Shown one piece after another: positions 1-8,648 of a stretch of DNA of 64,000 nucleotides; positions within the stretch are counted from its first letter, which is position 1; every line of letters starts with the position of its first letter. The stretch is from Parabacteroides timonensis (GTDB taxonomy: Bacteria > Bacteroidota > Bacteroidia > Bacteroidales > Tannerellaceae): contig NZ_LT669940.1 in the NCBI RefSeq assembly GCF_900128505.1, positions 1,606,764-1,670,763 on the forward strand. The letters are read 5' to 3'. Position numbers and translations under genes: made by a program. The notes beneath the pieces are model-generated. The model was given only the letters and a program-made list of their open reading frames with translations. It was not told the origin of the DNA and did not search any database.

Positions 1-159
1 AGGCGTTGTAGTCGAAGCTTCTAAAAGAAGAGAGGTTGATTTCAATACGTTAGGGAAAAGTTCTTCTTCCTCTTCAGTAGTATCACATCCCCCTGAAAGT
101 AACAGACTAAATGATAAACAGATAGCCGTAGAACAAAATTTAAAATTTAGCAACTTCAT
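1..159 (-). CDS. Lipoprotein N-terminus (partial, runs off the left edge)
   Basis: Only the first 53 codons are in the window, read leftwards from an ATG at 159. The peptide has a short basic start, a hydrophobic stretch and a lipobox-like end (LLLSGGC, Cys at residue 25), followed by a run of five glutamates, so an exported and lipid-anchored protein is likely. An acidic run just after the lipidated Cys resembles the lipoprotein export signal that sends Bacteroidetes lipoproteins to the cell surface. The -3 position of the lipobox is Ser, which is slightly atypical. Nothing can be said about function because the mature domain is outside the window. A TATCTTTG box lies just upstream. Confidence 0.7.
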   Translation of the reverse strand, partial: MKLLNFKFCSTAICLSFSLLLSGGCDTTEEEEELFPNVLKSTSLLLEASTTTP

Positions 160-178
160 ATCCCACAATAGTATTTAT

Positions 179-186
179 CAAAGATA
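179..186 (-). promoter_or_regulatory. -7 box of the lipoprotein gene
   Basis: TATCTTTG on the minus strand, 20 bp before the ATG at 159. It matches the Bacteroidetes -7 consensus TAnnTTTG. I see no clear -33 TTTG. Confidence 0.55.
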
Positions 187-311
187 AATAACTTGTAAAT
201 ACATACACTACCCAGCACACCACTTTAATTATATTTAACTTATTTATTCTAATAATACAAACATACAATCGTTTATAATTCAATACGAGTGTAGACAATT
301 TAAATATTTTG

Positions 312-319
312 TACATTTG
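312..319 (+). promoter_or_regulatory. -7 box of the GT4 gene, almost touching the start codon
   Basis: TACATTTG ends four bases before the first usable ATG (324). With the usual distance from box to transcription start, the mRNA would begin at or next to the start codon, giving a leaderless or nearly leaderless message. Confidence 0.5.
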
Positions 320-323
320 CAAT

Positions 324-1523
324 ATGAATAAGATATCAGAAAACACAACAAACAGGACAATAAAAATAGTATATTGTATTCCAGATCTATTCAGACCGGG
401 AGGAATAGAAAGAATCATTTCCATGAAAACGAACTATCTCGCTGAATATAACAATGGAAACAGTTATGATATCACTATAATAACAACAGGTCAGGGGAAA
501 CGTCCTGCATATTATGAATTCTCAAATAAAATAAAATTTATTGATCTCGATATTAATTATGACGAGATCGTATCTTATTCTTTTCTGAAACGGACTTTGA
601 TACGTAGAGAAAAAAAGAAAAAGCACAAAACCAGATTGGAAAAAGTACTGAAAGATATCTCTGCGGATATTGTAATTTCCACATTTACGCATGATGCGAC
701 TTTTCTTCCATCAATAAAAGACGGGAGTAAAAAGATTTTAGAATTTCATTTTTCCAAAGGATATAAACTACAAAGATCTATAACAGAAAATTGGTCTTTC
801 ATTTTCAGATTGGCATATGGACTTCGTAGTTTTTGGGAAGAATATACTATACCTAAGAAATACGATGCATTCGTTGTCTTAACAAAAGAAGATAAAGCTG
901 CCTGGGATGTAATTCGTCCCGATACCATTGCAATTCCTAATATTATACCATTATTATCAACAGATGTGTCGTCAAAAAACAACAAAATTGTTATTGCGGT
1001 AGGGAGACTTGACAACCAAAAAGGATTCGACCGTTTAATTGATCTTTGGGATCTGGTAAAAAAAGACAACCCAGATTGGTCTCTTCGTATTTTCGGGACA
1101 GGAGAAGATAAAGAAAAATTAGAGTTACAAATACAGAATAAAGGACTACAAAACCAGATAAAGATTTTTCCTCCAGAAAAAAATATTGCTCAAAGGTATT
1201 TAGAATCATCCATATTCGTCATGACTTCCAGATTTGAAGGTTTTCCGATGGTTTTACTGGAAGCAATGAGTTTTGGGTTACCTAGCGTGTCATACTCATT
1301 CAAATGCGGCCCCAAAGATGCAATAAAAGATGGAATAAATGGTTTTCTCGTAGAAGAAGGCGATAAAGTTGCATTTGCAGAAAAAATAAATATCCTGATG
1401 AAGGATCAAGCTCTCCGTAAACAAATGGGAAATAAAGCACATGAAGCCACCCAAAAATATACTTACAAAATAATCATGCAAAAATGGATCGATCTATTTC
1501 AAAATGTCTTAATCGGTAAATAA
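324..1523 (+). CDS. Glycosyltransferase family 4 (GT-B fold)
   Basis: 399 residues. The N-terminal half opens with KIVYCIPDLFRPGGIERI, the acceptor-side Rossmann start with the GG-x-E/ER motif usual in GT4 enzymes. The C-terminal half has the donor-side motifs AVGRLDNQKGFDRLI, RIFGTGEDKEKL and, most diagnostic, SRFEGFPMVLLEAMSFGLP with the E-x7-E pair that binds the nucleotide sugar, then GxNGFLV. It should transfer a sugar from an NDP-sugar to a lipid-linked or surface glycan on the cytoplasmic face of the membrane. A TTG at 309 is in frame, but the promoter box overlaps it, so I use the ATG at 324. It converges with the polysaccharide operon, with only 15 bp between the stops, and is the only locus gene on this strand. 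Sugar and linkage cannot be told. Confidence 0.85.
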   Translation: MNKISENTTNRTIKIVYCIPDLFRPGGIERIISMKTNYLAEYNNGNSYDITIITTGQGKRPAYYEFSNKIKFIDLDINYDEIVSYSFLKRTLIRREKKKKHKTRLEKVLKDISADIVISTFTHDATFLPSIKDGSKKILEFHFSKGYKLQRSITENWSFIFRLAYGLRSFWEEYTIPKKYDAFVVLTKEDKAAWDVIRPDTIAIPNIIPLLSTDVSSKNNKIVIAVGRLDNQKGFDRLIDLWDLVKKDNPDWSLRIFGTGEDKEKLELQIQNKGLQNQIKIFPPEKNIAQRYLESSIFVMTSRFEGFPMVLLEAMSFGLPSVSYSFKCGPKDAIKDGINGFLVEEGDKVAFAEKINILMKDQALRKQMGNKAHEATQKYTYKIIMQKWIDLFQNVLIGK

Positions 1524-1538
1524 CAAAGAATCGAAAAC

Positions 1539-2675
1539 CTACATTTTTTTGAATTCAGCAATCAGTAAATCGACATTTGAAGTATTCATAGTTTCTTTAG
1601 ATGCCAAATAAGAGTTAATATACTCAGCACGCTTCTGGGAATCCATTCTTTGTACTTCCATTGTATTCACATCTATTTCATCAATGTTATAAATAGATTT
1701 ACCTAATACCACAGCCAATTTATTCAAAGTATTCTTTATTAAGCCATTCTTATTGTATTCATTATTAGTAATCAATTCAAATGGCTTATCATTCAAAATT
1801 GCAGATGAGACAGAATTACTAGAATGTAAAAAGACCATTGCTGCCTTTCGTACTAACGAGGCCGTATCTCCTTTCAATATTTTGCGGTTACCAAACTCAG
1901 TACCAATATAATTGGACTTAGGATGGGCAGCAATTACAACAGGCAAATTAAACCTTTTTTCCATTTTATCAAAAAATGCAGTCAAACTTTGTTGGTAACA
2001 ATAAGCAGATATTTTTTCATATCCAAACATATAAATTAAATCAGGATGTAATGGAAAAAAGACATCTAAAAAAACAATATACTTATCTTCCGAATCAAAT
2101 TCTAATGTTCTTTTATATGATTCATAATCAGGATGGTTAATAGGTACTCTATTCATAACTAAATAAGATGATGAAAAGATTTTATCATATCCCTTCACTT
2201 TATTTCTCTTTGTAAATAAATCAAATCTTCTTTGTTGTATTTGTCGCAGTAGTATATCAGGTATTCTGGAAATAGACAAACCAGCTAATTTAGACTTCAA
2301 AGGAACATTCAACACTGTATTTCCATACATATCGATTCGGACCATATAACATTGCTTATCCGATAACACCTTAAATAGAAATCTATTATTCCACGAATAA
2401 TTAACTTCGACAATAAATATACTATTGACAATATCCTCAACATCCAAGATTCTTTTAAGCGAATCCAGATCATTTATCTTTTTTACATAAGATACTTCCA
2501 ACTGATCAGCTAACTTAATACCTGGATATATAGCTTGAGATAAATCCCAATATTCCACATTAAAGCCAGCATTTATATATTCCTCTATATAAAAATTAGA
2601 TCTGATCCGAATAGTTAATGGTTCATGACAAATAATTATTATTTTTTTTAACTGCTCAATCATAGCTATCATCAT
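1539..2675 (-). CDS. Unassigned protein at the end of the legionaminate operon; candidate GT-B nonulosonate transferase
   Basis: 378 residues, not confidently assignable. The N-terminus (KKIIIICHEPLTIRIRSNFYIEEYINAGFNVEYWDLS) looks like the first beta-alpha unit of a GT-B glycosyltransferase. The C-terminal half has VFLDVFFPLHPD (around 201-212), VIAAHPK (HP at 251-252) and a serine cluster HSSNSVSSAI (284-293). An HP dipeptide followed by a Ser/Thr-rich loop is what bacterial GT-B sialyltransferases, polysialyltransferases and Kdo/glycerol-phosphate transferases use to bind the CMP moiety; the match is by eye only. It is the last gene of the operon, overlaps wzx by ATGA, and is the only candidate transferase co-transcribed with the CMP-legionaminate genes. 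The start may be 2675, 2672 or 2663. Polysaccharide pyruvyl- or CDP-glycerol-type transferases are alternatives. Confidence 0.5.
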   Translation of the reverse strand: MMIAMIEQLKKIIIICHEPLTIRIRSNFYIEEYINAGFNVEYWDLSQAIYPGIKLADQLEVSYVKKINDLDSLKRILDVEDIVNSIFIVEVNYSWNNRFLFKVLSDKQCYMVRIDMYGNTVLNVPLKSKLAGLSISRIPDILLRQIQQRRFDLFTKRNKVKGYDKIFSSSYLVMNRVPINHPDYESYKRTLEFDSEDKYIVFLDVFFPLHPDLIYMFGYEKISAYCYQQSLTAFFDKMEKRFNLPVVIAAHPKSNYIGTEFGNRKILKGDTASLVRKAAMVFLHSSNSVSSAILNDKPFELITNNEYNKNGLIKNTLNKLAVVLGKSIYNIDEIDVNTMEVQRMDSQKRAEYINSYLASKETMNTSNVDLLIAEFKKM

Positions 2676-3934
2676 CTTAATTTATAAATTCTACGGCTAT
2701 ATAAGAAAACGAGAAAAGCTATTAAAAAGTTAATAACCATCGTTATATAAGCTGTATACATTATCGAATATCTTGTCAATAACAAAGATAGTAAAAAGTG
2801 CAAAATTGACATAAAGAAAGTAATAAACATTAACCCTTTCGTCTTCTTATAGTAAAAAAGATAATTTACAAATAAATAGTAAATACACTGAAACATAGCA
2901 GCCATACAGAGAGGAAATAAATAAGGAATGGAACCTGCATAGTTAGGGACCAATATCGGAATAAAAACAGAAGTTCCCAGACAAATCAGTATAGCTAATA
3001 AGAAAAAGAAAATCAACATCACTTTAGTCTGTTTCCATAAGCGATCTCGTGTATCAGTATTATTCTGGGCCAGATTTTTATAGATAAAGACAGAATTAGT
3101 TGCATTAAATGCAAAACCGACAATTTGAATAACATTCGCAAAATTGTAAGCAAAACTAAACAAACCGACATCCGATGTTACGAAAAAATAATTGATAATA
3201 TATCTGTCAAGTCCTTGTCGTATCCAGGTGGATGTACTATGCGGTATTAATGGTAAGCCAAAATGTAATGCATCTTTAATCGATCGCTTATCCGGCCAAA
3301 TCCTTTTTAAATATCCTCTCTTTATTAAAAAGATAATACTAATAAAGAAAAAGACAATACCAACCCCAACTTGTGCATATAAACGCCCTAACCAACCTTG
3401 TTGAAATGAAATAACTAAGACAAGTGTCAAAATAAAATTCAACAAAACAGTAGAAACGCTATACAAACCGTAAGAAACAGGTTTCTCTTCCAATCTCCAT
3501 ATATCCAGATTTATAGAGGAAAACACTTGCAAGTAACAAATCAGCAATGCCAACCATTGATATTCGACAGAAAGTCCAACCGCCAGTTTCAGAAAATGAG
3601 AAAAAATCAACAACAAAAAAGTAAAAAAACAAAGTGTCCCTGTTGATAATAACAACACTCCATTGAGTATTTTTCGAAACTGCTGCTTAGATGTTTTAAA
3701 AAATTCAACAGAAATAATACCGGTAGTATTTAAAGATATCAGCATACTCAAAAGAGTAACGAATGTATTAAACAAATTAAGCTCACCGTATTCTAACGGA
3801 GAAATAAAATTCGCAAGAATAATCAAAAGCAAAAAGTTAATCCCACTATTTAAAAATGAAAACATTGTAAACAATATCCCATTTTTAAATACGGTATTCG
3901 TACGTAGCTTTCTTAATTTGTTTCCTATAAACAT
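2672..3934 (-). CDS. wzx: Wzx-type oligosaccharide flippase (MATE/PST superfamily)
   Basis: 420 residues, almost wholly hydrophobic with about 12 predicted membrane helices. The early segment FKNGILFTMFSFLNSGINFLLLIILANFISPLEYGELNLFNTFVTLL has the typical start of O-antigen and capsule flippases. It would move a lipid-linked glycan from the cytoplasmic to the periplasmic face of the inner membrane. The stop overlaps the start of the next gene by ATGA, and the gene is 127 bp downstream of the SDR gene, so co-transcription is likely. Substrate cannot be read from sequence, but the operon suggests a legionaminic-acid-containing glycan. Confidence 0.85.
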   Translation of the reverse strand: MFIGNKLRKLRTNTVFKNGILFTMFSFLNSGINFLLLIILANFISPLEYGELNLFNTFVTLLSMLISLNTTGIISVEFFKTSKQQFRKILNGVLLLSTGTLCFFTFLLLIFSHFLKLAVGLSVEYQWLALLICYLQVFSSINLDIWRLEEKPVSYGLYSVSTVLLNFILTLVLVISFQQGWLGRLYAQVGVGIVFFFISIIFLIKRGYLKRIWPDKRSIKDALHFGLPLIPHSTSTWIRQGLDRYIINYFFVTSDVGLFSFAYNFANVIQIVGFAFNATNSVFIYKNLAQNNTDTRDRLWKQTKVMLIFFFLLAILICLGTSVFIPILVPNYAGSIPYLFPLCMAAMFQCIYYLFVNYLFYYKKTKGLMFITFFMSILHFLLSLLLTRYSIMYTAYITMVINFLIAFLVFLYSRRIYKLR

Positions 3935-4061
3935 AAATTCTATCTCACAAATACTTGATAATCTTTGTAGGTATACCCACTGCTATTTTTTCCCGAAGAA
4001 ACGACCCGTATTCAGATCTAACTTATTCTATTCGAATATATCTCTGCACCAAAACTCTTTA

Positions 4062-4799
4062 TCATATAGCGGTCCACCCTCCGTCAACTGCCAGATTTTG
4101 TCCGGTTATATACTTTGCTTCGTCAGAGAGAAGAAAAGAAACTGCAGGAGCTATATCATCGGGGTTCCCCATTCTTCCCATCGGTACCTTTTCATTATAA
4201 CGCCTTAGGAAAGATTCATGCTGATGATCAAAAATTCCACCAGGAGAAACACAGTTAACACGTATATTTTTTCTTCCATAATAAGACGCCAAATAACGTG
4301 TAAAATTAATAATTCCGCCTTTTATTGCCGAATAAGCAGCAGGAGATGTCCCACCATATTCTTCATATAGAGTAAAATCATTTCCAACAATACCATAAAT
4401 AGAAGCTATGTTAACAATAGCTCCCTTTTTCTCTTTCGCCATATATTTTAAAACATACTGGCAAAACTCGAAGCAACTATTCATTTGCATATCTACATTT
4501 TGCTTCCACGAGACAGGGTTAATATCTTCAAAAAAAGCACCCCAATCTTTCGTTCGTGGATAAGCACTATTTACAAGTCCATCAATATGTCCAAAATAGG
4601 TATAAATCTCTTCAACAGCATTTCTAATAGAAGCGCTATCTGAGACATCGACATTTATCGTCCCATTCGATAAATCAGTCGAAACATTAATATCTGCATT
4701 TATTGCATATCCGCCTTTTCTCTTGATATCGTCAACTATTTCCCGACCAATCAGTCCGGAACCACCTGTAACTATTATTATTTTATCTTTTAGTATCAT
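4062..4799 (-). CDS. ptmA: SDR oxidoreductase, PtmA-like (legionaminate pathway)
   Basis: 245 residues, a classical short-chain dehydrogenase: nucleotide-binding GGSGLIGREIV (about 12-22), the catalytic region with IVNIAS and SPAAYSAIKGG (the Y-x3-K pair), the NCVSPGGI loop and a C-terminal ITGQNLAVDGGW. Campylobacter PtmA is an SDR required for the legionaminic acid branch of flagellin glycosylation, and it works with PtmF early in the supply of the glucosamine precursor; the precise step is less certain than for the Leg enzymes. The assignment rests on the gene set around it, since SDR sequences are generic. It overlaps ptmF by 17 nt, which indicates translational coupling. Confidence 0.75.
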   Translation of the reverse strand: MILKDKIIIVTGGSGLIGREIVDDIKRKGGYAINADINVSTDLSNGTINVDVSDSASIRNAVEEIYTYFGHIDGLVNSAYPRTKDWGAFFEDINPVSWKQNVDMQMNSCFEFCQYVLKYMAKEKKGAIVNIASIYGIVGNDFTLYEEYGGTSPAAYSAIKGGIINFTRYLASYYGRKNIRVNCVSPGGIFDHQHESFLRRYNEKVPMGRMGNPDDIAPAVSFLLSDEAKYITGQNLAVDGGWTAI

Positions 4800-5712
4800 C
4801 TGTCAAACAAATTTTTAAAACATTAAAAGCATCGCATATAGTATTTTGAGAGACTGTTTTTCTTTCTTCAATCAATTGCAAAACATAGTCCATCTGTGCC
4901 AAATAAGTATCTCCAATAACCTGATCCGATGAAAATACAACATTATCGCCACATATTATTTTATTTGTGAGCAAATCAACCGACCATGTTTCATCTTCAA
5001 ACACCAATTCTAATGTACGCTTTGTATCTTTCCTGTAATAATTTAAAACAACATTTGCACAAAAAGAATCATATTCCAAACAATAATTTGCATAGTCATA
5101 GGCATCTATACATAATGTAGAACGACTGGAAAAAATCGAATGAACATTTCGAGGCATATTGAAAAACCAATATAAATAATCCAATTCATGAATTAAATCA
5201 AGATGAACACCTCCCCCCATAGAGGATATTGCACTATAATTTTTTCGGTAATCTACTCCCGCACGCCAATCGGGCAAAAAAGATCCGCAATAAACATTCA
5301 CCTCATTAAGGCATTTCTTTTTTTCAGATAACACCTCTTTAACAAACTTCAAACAATCCAGAAAACGCAAATTACATGCTACATAAGTCAATTGTCCGGA
5401 TCTTTCTACTTTATGTACTAAATCTTCAATAGCAAGAGAATGATATAACGGCTTTTCGATGAACAAAGGTATTTGTAAATCCAACAATCTCTCTATCGCC
5501 CATTTATGTTCTGATGTAGGATTAGATATTATTACAAAATCAAGATTCAAATCTACTAATTCTTCCCAGGAATATATATCCTTAACGCCATCAAAAGACA
5601 AAGAAGAAGATGAAGAACGCAAAGCATAGACAAGCATATCCGGCCTTAATTTTCTTAAAGCAGATAGATGCTTTTTTGCAATAGATCCTAAACCTACAAT
5701 TAAAACAGTCAT
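4783..5712 (-). CDS. ptmF: Gfo/Idh/MocA-family oxidoreductase, PtmF-like
   Basis: 309 residues. The N-terminal Rossmann domain reads TVLIVGLGSIAKKHLSALRKL, followed by ISNPTSEH and the family signature FIEKPLYHS, where the Lys of EKP is catalytic. The C-terminal part (SSMGGGVHLDLIHELDYLYW) is the usual alpha/beta substrate domain of Gfo/Idh/MocA enzymes. In Campylobacter the paired oxidoreductases PtmF and PtmA belong to the legionaminate branch. The gene overlaps legF by four bases (ATGA) and ptmA by 17, so the three are co-translated. The family call is firm; the PtmF role is inferred from context. Confidence 0.78.
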   Translation of the reverse strand: MTVLIVGLGSIAKKHLSALRKLRPDMLVYALRSSSSSLSFDGVKDIYSWEELVDLNLDFVIISNPTSEHKWAIERLLDLQIPLFIEKPLYHSLAIEDLVHKVERSGQLTYVACNLRFLDCLKFVKEVLSEKKKCLNEVNVYCGSFLPDWRAGVDYRKNYSAISSMGGGVHLDLIHELDYLYWFFNMPRNVHSIFSSRSTLCIDAYDYANYCLEYDSFCANVVLNYYRKDTKRTLELVFEDETWSVDLLTNKIICGDNVVFSSDQVIGDTYLAQMDYVLQLIEERKTVSQNTICDAFNVLKICLTDDTKR

Positions 5713-6443
5713 AAATCAAAATCAAGCTTATTGTTTGTAATCAAATAAGATATAATTTCAAAATCAATTGGATGATCCAAATCAAAGCAAATGTGTGGGA
5801 CTCTATATATCAATGATTTATCCGTTATAGCCCCTTTATATCCCAAATCAAAAAAAGCTCTCCTGTAAAAGTAGAACGACGCATTCAGGTCATAGGTCAG
5901 CGGAGCTGACTGACGGGTGAATACATCTCCTTCAGGTCTCTTTACCTGGGCAAAATAACCATTAGATTTTTGTTCTACCATATTAAAATAAGGACTACGA
6001 TTTGCATCGCTGACAGAAAACAGATTGATAGCTGATGGATCTTGCTCCAACAGTTTATAAGCTTCACATAAATCCAAAACGTTACGCAAAGGAGAAGTAA
6101 CATCTAAATCTAATATATACTCGTACGTCTCTGAATTCTTCTTCTCGTGATATAATAATAAATCTTTTATTGCATCTATCTTACCCACTTTATCCCCTGC
6201 CAAAAAATCAGGCCGGATATAGTCAGTGGATAATCCAAAATTTTCTGCAACTTTTCTAATTTCTTCAGAATCGGTCGACAAAGCGATATCTACTGAACCC
6301 AATTTATCCTTAAACGACTTAGCGACATCTATTGTATAAGCAATCAAAGGCTTTCCGTTCAATGCTTTTATATTTTTACCGGGAATTCCTTTAGAGCCCC
6401 CACGTGCACATATTGTTATTAAAAATTTTCTCATTTTTCCCAA
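5709..6443 (-). CDS. legF: CMP-legionaminate synthase / acylneuraminate cytidylyltransferase
   Basis: 244 residues. The N-terminal ITICARGGSKGIPGKNIKALNGKPLIAYTI is the CTP-binding signature of the NeuA/LegF/PtmB family, and ALSTDSEEI, LDLDVTSPLR and ITDKSLIYRVPHICFDLDHPIDFEI are the other conserved blocks. It activates the free nonulosonic acid with CTP, giving the CMP-sugar donor and pyrophosphate. Sequence alone does not separate Neu5Ac, legionaminate and pseudaminate enzymes; the neighbouring GDP-sugar genes favour legionaminate. Start at 6443 or, nine bases later, at 6434. It lies eight bases after ptmE. Confidence 0.83.
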   Translation of the reverse strand: MGKMRKFLITICARGGSKGIPGKNIKALNGKPLIAYTIDVAKSFKDKLGSVDIALSTDSEEIRKVAENFGLSTDYIRPDFLAGDKVGKIDAIKDLLLYHEKKNSETYEYILDLDVTSPLRNVLDLCEAYKLLEQDPSAINLFSVSDANRSPYFNMVEQKSNGYFAQVKRPEGDVFTRQSAPLTYDLNASFYFYRRAFFDLGYKGAITDKSLIYRVPHICFDLDHPIDFEIISYLITNNKLDFDL

Positions 6444-6451
6444 CTATCCTA

Positions 6452-7492
6452 TCACAAATGTTTTACTAATTCTCTGGCTTTTTTCAAATCTTCATGCTGC
6501 CCTATATCGATCCAATAACCAGTTAGAGGAAATCGTATTACCTTATATCCTTTTCCAATCAATAAATCAATAAAGTCCGTCGCATTATAAAATTCACCAA
6601 AAGGAATCAAGTCCAGCAAGTTTTTCTTTATCAGATAAATACCTGCATTCGCATAATAATTAATCGTTGGTTTCTCCTTTATTCCGATTATATCATGTCC
6701 TGATAATTCAAAAACACCATAAGGAATATTTACCGAATATGGTACAGCTGCTACAGACATATCTGCATCATTATTCATAAAATGCAGAAAAAAGTCTTCA
6801 TAATCAATATTTGTGAACAAATCCGAATTCATAACCAAAATCACATCATTGGTAAATGTATCCACAAATTTAACAGAACCGATCGTTCCTAAATATTGAG
6901 GTTCTCTGATACATTTAACTTTAACAATACCTCTTTGGTTTGAAAAATAAGCTTCGATCTGTTCTTTCAGATAATTAACCGTAACAGATATATTATCCAC
7001 CCCAAAATTCATCAAACGATCGATATTATAATCGATAATAGGTTTATCTCCTACAAAAAGTAAAGGTTTAGGAGTTTTTTCCGTCAAAGGACGCAATCTT
7101 TCCCCTTTTCCTCCAGCCATCAAAACTGCATCTATAGGCAGTATTGACTTATTCTTTTTCAGATTATATATTTTATCGATTTTGCCATCTTCTGTTAATA
7201 AGGGCACTAAAGTTATTCCCAATTCTTTGAACTTTTTTATAGATGGCACCTCAATTTTCCCAGATTTAACAAAACAAAAATTACGATTCATTGCCTCAGA
7301 GACTGGTCCTTCCAAAGTACCACCATCAATTAACCATCTACGTATATCTCCATCCGTCAAAGTTCCGATCATCTCTTCCCTTTCATTTACAACAAACAAA
7401 GTCAAAATATCATTTGACAATTTATTTAATGCATTTAGAGCTTCACGAATAGATGCAGTATTGTTTATTATATATTTTAACCACTCTTTCAT
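6452..7492 (-). CDS. ptmE: Sugar-phosphate nucleotidyltransferase with CBS pair, PtmE-like
   Basis: 346 residues in two parts. Residues 1-115 are a CBS-domain pair (ASIREALNALNKLSNDILTLFVV, GTLTDGDIRRWLIDGG). From about 120 on is a nucleotidyltransferase domain with AVLMAGGKGERLRPLTEKTPKPLL, the NTP-binding signature, then DYNIDRLMNFG, MNSDLFTNIDYEDF and GYWIDIGQHEDLKKA. This CBS plus transferase layout is that of Campylobacter PtmE, which makes GDP-glucosamine and so commits the pathway to GDP- rather than UDP-sugars. The CBS pair suggests allosteric control by a nucleotide. It is separated from legG by one base. Confidence 0.83.
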   Translation of the reverse strand: MKEWLKYIINNTASIREALNALNKLSNDILTLFVVNEREEMIGTLTDGDIRRWLIDGGTLEGPVSEAMNRNFCFVKSGKIEVPSIKKFKELGITLVPLLTEDGKIDKIYNLKKNKSILPIDAVLMAGGKGERLRPLTEKTPKPLLFVGDKPIIDYNIDRLMNFGVDNISVTVNYLKEQIEAYFSNQRGIVKVKCIREPQYLGTIGSVKFVDTFTNDVILVMNSDLFTNIDYEDFFLHFMNNDADMSVAAVPYSVNIPYGVFELSGHDIIGIKEKPTINYYANAGIYLIKKNLLDLIPFGEFYNATDFIDLLIGKGYKVIRFPLTGYWIDIGQHEDLKKARELVKHL

Positions 7493-7493
7493 T

Positions 7494-8648
7494 TTATGAA
7501 TTATAAAAAGTTTTTTGAATAATACCTTCTAAAGGATATGATCTCAGAACTTTAATTATAAATTCGATAGTATTATTTTTTTCATACGGATTATTCCGTG
7601 CTTTTGCAACTTTCATAATCTCTTCTGAAAAAAGTCTGTCAAACCCTGTATTTATTTCCTCCTGTGTTGTTCCGCAATGAACAACACTAGCAGCAGCAAT
7701 ACGTCCTTTTTGTCTGTCACCGATATCCAACGTGGGAATACCAAAACTCGGTACTTCCAATATTCCACTGGAAGAGTTCCCTACTACGGCAGATACGTAG
7801 TTCAACGCTGAAAGATAACGAATTTTACCTAAAGAAGTAAAAGCAACAGCTCTATTTTTATTGCGGGAAACAAAATCCTGCATACACTCCATTATAATCC
7901 GTCCTCCTGTATCTGAGTTCGGTAATGTAAATAAAATTTTATATTCAGGATGTCGCTCTAAAACAGCCAACAGATTATTGCACTGTTGACGAGCTGTATC
8001 ATGCTCCAAGGTTACAGGATGATAAGTTACCAATAAACTTTTATCTCCTAAATTAAAGTTCAGACTTTTCTCCAGTTCTTCCTTTGATAAAAAGGTACAT
8101 TTTTTTATATTATCTAATCCGATAGCGCCTACATTAAATACTCGCTCCGGCGATTCTCCCAATTGAATAACCCTTTTCCGATAATCTTCCGTAGCTGTAA
8201 AATGTAAATGACTCATTTTGGTAATAGCATGACGTATAGAGTCATCATATGCACCTTCTGTTATTTCCCCACCATGTAAATGAGCGACAGGTATCCGGTA
8301 AAATAATGCTGCAGATACAGCTGCTAATATTTCATACCGATCACCTAAGACTACGATTATATCCGGAGATAAGTCATTATAAGCATCAGCAAAACCAATC
8401 ACTCCCAATCCCACAGACTTAACGGTCGCATTTGCCGTATCGGAAGAAAGCAACATTTCAACTTTCTTGTCGATAACAAAACCATCTTTTTCTATTTCAC
8501 GATAGGTAAGTCCGAACTCCGGAGATAAATGCATATTGGTAGCGATCACCTGAAGCACAAGATCTTCCGACTGTTTAATCTCTTGCATCAGGCCACTCAA
8601 TAAACCATATTCTGCACGACTGCCAGTTACAACACAGATTTTTCTCAT
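7494..8648 (-). CDS. legG: NDP-sugar 2-epimerase (hydrolysing), LegG/NeuC family
   Basis: 384 residues of the hydrolysing UDP-GlcNAc 2-epimerase family (GT-B-like fold). Visible motifs are KICVVTGSRAEYGLLSGLMQEI, LGDRYEILAAVSAALFYRIPVAHLHGGEITEGAYDDSIRHAITKMSHLHF and VVGNSSSGILEVPSFGIPTLDIGDRQKGR. The enzyme removes the nucleotide and inverts C2 to give a free 2,4-diacetamido-2,4,6-trideoxymannose if the substrate is the LegB/C/H product, or ManNAc in a NeuC setting. The surrounding LegB, LegC and LegH homologues favour the former. It overlaps legI by four bases (ATGA). Confidence 0.83.
   Translation of the reverse strand: MRKICVVTGSRAEYGLLSGLMQEIKQSEDLVLQVIATNMHLSPEFGLTYREIEKDGFVIDKKVEMLLSSDTANATVKSVGLGVIGFADAYNDLSPDIIVVLGDRYEILAAVSAALFYRIPVAHLHGGEITEGAYDDSIRHAITKMSHLHFTATEDYRKRVIQLGESPERVFNVGAIGLDNIKKCTFLSKEELEKSLNFNLGDKSLLVTYHPVTLEHDTARQQCNNLLAVLERHPEYKILFTLPNSDTGGRIIMECMQDFVSRNKNRAVAFTSLGKIRYLSALNYVSAVVGNSSSGILEVPSFGIPTLDIGDRQKGRIAAASVVHCGTTQEEINTGFDRLFSEEIMKVAKARNNPYEKNNTIEFIIKVLRSYPLEGIIQKTFYNS

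Noticed and set aside
140..424. Minus-strand open frame of 94 codons between the lipoprotein and the GT4 gene
   Set aside because: It overlaps both the lipoprotein start and the conserved N-terminus of the glycosyltransferase and has no family features; a shadow.
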